Below, piece by piece: positions 5,887 through 5,912 of a DNA stretch of 5,912 nt. How positions within the stretch are numbered: position 1 is the stretch's first letter; each line of letters begins with the position of its first letter. The notes below the pieces were generated by a model. That model did not search any database. It was not told the DNA's origin and worked only from the letters and a program-made list of their open reading frames with translations. The DNA comes from Nitrospirales bacterium (GTDB taxonomy: Bacteria; Nitrospirota; Thermodesulfovibrionia; Thermodesulfovibrionales; Dissulfurispiraceae): positions 1 through 5,912 of the forward strand of contig JADLDZ010000016.1 of the NCBI GenBank assembly GCA_020846375.1. The letters are read 5' to 3'. Made by a program: the position numbers and the translations under genes.

Positions 5887-5912
5887 CCGGTATAGTGTTC
5901 TTATGGCAAAAA

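Noticed and set aside
5891..5912. TATAGT followed by ATGGCAAAA at the right edge as a leaderless gene start
   Set aside because: The ATG at 5903 has no ribosome binding site, the -10-like box has no -35, and only three codons are visible before the window ends.

Overview
The window looks like an ordinary chromosomal stretch from a moderately GC-rich bacterium. The ribosomal proteins, EF-G and cofactor enzymes are all of bacterial type. The protein style (S7, EF-G, a BirA with a DNA-binding domain, type III pantothenate kinase, a GalT/HIT-family protein followed by a Usp) fits Nitrospirota or Desulfobacterota-like lineages. That placement is an impression from family resemblance, not a proof. 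I see no mobile elements, CRISPR arrays, rRNA or tRNA.

Layout. On the minus strand, reading from about 2020 down to 1, lies the start of a classical str operon: rpsL (S12), rpsG (S7) and fusA (EF-G). The fusA gene is cut by the left edge of the window. A good sigma70-type promoter for this operon sits at 2028-2056. A divergent, unusually long non-coding region follows (1956-2418). It holds this promoter, candidate plus-strand promoters, a perfect 10-bp inverted repeat and a long potential leader with several alternative hairpins. On the plus strand come birA (biotin-protein ligase/repressor), coaX (type III pantothenate kinase), a GalT-like nucleotidylyltransferase and a single-domain universal stress protein. 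Gaps are 49, 81 and 43 nt, and the set ends at a small rho-independent terminator that begins inside the stop codon of the stress-protein gene.

How the genes relate. The minus-strand set supplies translation. birA and coaX form a frequently seen cofactor pair: biotin loading of carboxylase carriers and the first committed step of coenzyme A synthesis, both feeding acyl-CoA metabolism. The GalT-like gene and the Usp are less obviously connected. No other galactose or nucleotide-sugar gene is in view.

The most interesting parts are: the birA/rpsL divergent control region, with an inverted repeat overlaid on a promoter next to a gene for a DNA-binding BirA; the long structured birA leader; a pair of mutually exclusive hairpins at the rpsL-rpsG junction, where S7 feedback acts in E. 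coli; and the GalT-like protein, which keeps the metal and catalytic histidines but lacks arginines expected at the substrate site. I did not find a convincing wholly new system.
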